This document shows positions 63,027 to 64,000 of a stretch of 64,000 bases of DNA, in pieces. Location: assembly GCF_001677335.1 (NCBI RefSeq), contig NZ_LZYB01000003.1, forward strand, positions 62,001 through 126,000, given 5' to 3'. The notes under the pieces were generated by a model, which did not search any database, was not told the DNA's origin, and worked only from the letters and a program-made list of their open reading frames with translations. The first letter of the stretch is position 1; each line of letters opens with the position of its first letter. The stretch is from Erythrobacter dokdonensis DSW-74 (lineage in GTDB: Bacteria; Pseudomonadota; Alphaproteobacteria; Sphingomonadales; Sphingomonadaceae). Position numbers and translations under genes: made by a program.

Positions 63027-64000
63027 ATGCCCACCCAGCTGGACAATGCGCTCGAAGCGATCATCAGCGCGCTCACCGCTCCGGGTCAGCCGTTTGCCAC
63101 CGTGCCCTTCACCCGCGACGGGGTGGAGATGCCTGCCTTCGCCGGTGCCCCGCCGAGCCTTGCGCATTACTTCGCGCATTTCTGCAACGAGCATCGCGAC
63201 GTGCCTTTCCTCGTCGATGGCGATGTGCGGCTCACCTTCGCCGAGGCCTACAGCGCCGCGACCTGCGTGGCCGAAGGTCTGGTGACGGTTCACGGGGTGC
63301 ACAAGGGTGACCGGATCGGGATCGCCGCGCGCAATTCCGCCAACTGGATGATCGCCTACATGGGCATCATCATGGCCGGCGGCTGCGCCACGCTGCTCAA
63401 CGGCTTTTCCAGCGGCGAGGAACTGGCGCATGGCATCGACCTTGCCGAATGCAAGCTGGTGCTGGCCGACGAAGGCCGCGCCGCCCGCCTCGAGGGCCAT
63501 GATCACGGCGCCAGCGTCGTGCTTTTCAGCCACGGCAATCCCCCGTCCGAAGGCCTCGCCAATGTCTGGGCCGTGCCGCAGGGCACCAGCGCGGCAATGG
63601 CGATGCTGGGGCAGATCGGGCCGGACGATATCGCCACGATCCTTTACACCTCGGGTTCCACGGGCAAGTCCAAGGGCGCGTGGTCGGATCACCGCGGCGT
63701 CGTGCATGGCGTGATGAGCTATGTCAGCCAGAGCGCGATGGCCAAGGTCCATGTCGAAAGCCAGGAAGGCCCGATGACCGATCAGCCCTGCGCGCTGGTG
63801 GCCGTGCCGCTGTTCCACGTCACCGGCGAAGTGCCGCTGTTTCTCCAGAGCTTCGCGATCGCGCGCAAGCTGGTGCTGATGCCCAAGTGGGACGCAGGGC
63901 TGGCGATCCGGCTGATGGCGGATGAAAACGTCACCTATTTCGTCGGCGTGCCGCTGATGAGCTATGAAATCGCCAACCATCCCGACCGCGCGCAATACGA
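63027..64000 (+). CDS. AMP-binding synthetase, partial
   Basis: From ATG 63027 (AAGGA seven bases upstream) the frame stays open for 324 codons to the window edge. P-loop LYTSGSTGKSKGAWSDHRGV, an A3-like core, and SAAMAMLGQIGPDDIATIL. The N-terminal part (LAHYFAHFCNEHRDVPFLVD, FAEAYSAATCVAEGLV) fits a class I adenylate-forming acyl-CoA synthetase or related ligase. The second half, with the catalytic Lys, is outside the window. On the other strand from lgt, 189 bases away. Confidence 0.85.
   Translation, partial: MPTQLDNALEAIISALTAPGQPFATVPFTRDGVEMPAFAGAPPSLAHYFAHFCNEHRDVPFLVDGDVRLTFAEAYSAATCVAEGLVTVHGVHKGDRIGIAARNSANWMIAYMGIIMAGGCATLLNGFSSGEELAHGIDLAECKLVLADEGRAARLEGHDHGASVVLFSHGNPPSEGLANVWAVPQGTSAAMAMLGQIGPDDIATILYTSGSTGKSKGAWSDHRGVVHGVMSYVSQSAMAKVHVESQEGPMTDQPCALVAVPLFHVTGEVPLFLQSFAIARKLVLMPKWDAGLAIRLMADENVTYFVGVPLMSYEIANHPDRAQY

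Overview
The window is about 65% GC and looks like a chromosomal segment of an alphaproteobacterium of the order Sphingomonadales, most likely the Erythrobacteraceae. This is inferred from overall gene content (UrcA-family protein, MarC, an NDUFAF7/MidA-type methyltransferase next to lgt, many small conserved proteins) and not from a 16S gene, which is absent.

Layout. 1-10117 is a run of small accessory and regulatory genes: a truncated LysR gene, a SnoaL-like/SDR pair, membrane proteins, a two-lobed retropepsin-like protease divergent from a PadR regulator, a frameshifted SMP-30-like gene behind an alpha/beta hydrolase, an AraC regulator, and an SRPBCC/membrane pair divergent from a TetR regulator. 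10231-17656 is a probable genomic island: a DUF1851/Tdi1-like protein flanked by two 60-bp repeats, an MmeI-like restriction-modification gene interrupted by an in-frame TGA, unknown proteins, and a large serine recombinase whose coding sequence runs into the 3' end of a tRNA-Gly(GCC) gene. 17900-24307 is core: CnoX-like thioredoxin-TPR protein, Lon-substrate-binding-domain protein, marC, a lipoprotein, folD, yggT, argB, YdcH and a thermonuclease. 24323-27011 holds a sulfotransferase, a REP-like doublet and an uncharacterised DUF488 gene pair. 27015-30750 is a class I ribonucleotide reductase locus in which nrdA and nrdB are separated by a PilZ protein and a small membrane protein. 31244-41793 contains a baeRF-type protein, a hydrolase, TraB/GumN, nadB, an ABC ATPase, small zinc proteins, a nitronate monooxygenase, YceI and guaA. 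41794-43154 is a largely non-coding region around urcA and a 27-residue peptide gene, with a duplicated promoter-like module and a series of hairpins that expose C/U-rich loops. 43155-53262 holds an acyl-CoA synthetase, a PIG-L deacetylase, gyrB, an AI-2E transporter, an M50 protease, a TetR regulator, a DUF1295 enzyme and an acyltransferase. 53273-56803 is part of leucine catabolism (mccB, ivd) with a NYN-domain ribonuclease gene and a terminator between them. 56917-59237 is an osmoprotectant ABC importer with fused permease and binding protein. 59803-62837 is lgt followed by a methyltransferase fused to about 346 residues of Ala/Lys/Glu/Arg repeat. The window ends inside an AMP-binding synthetase.

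The strongest unusual signals are the methyltransferase fused to a TolA-like helical stalk, the hairpin series with anti-Shine-Dalgarno-like loops, the broken restriction gene in a tRNA-associated island, the DUF488 pair, and the NYN insertion in the leucine operon. Function is inferred from recognisable motifs only; no database search was possible.
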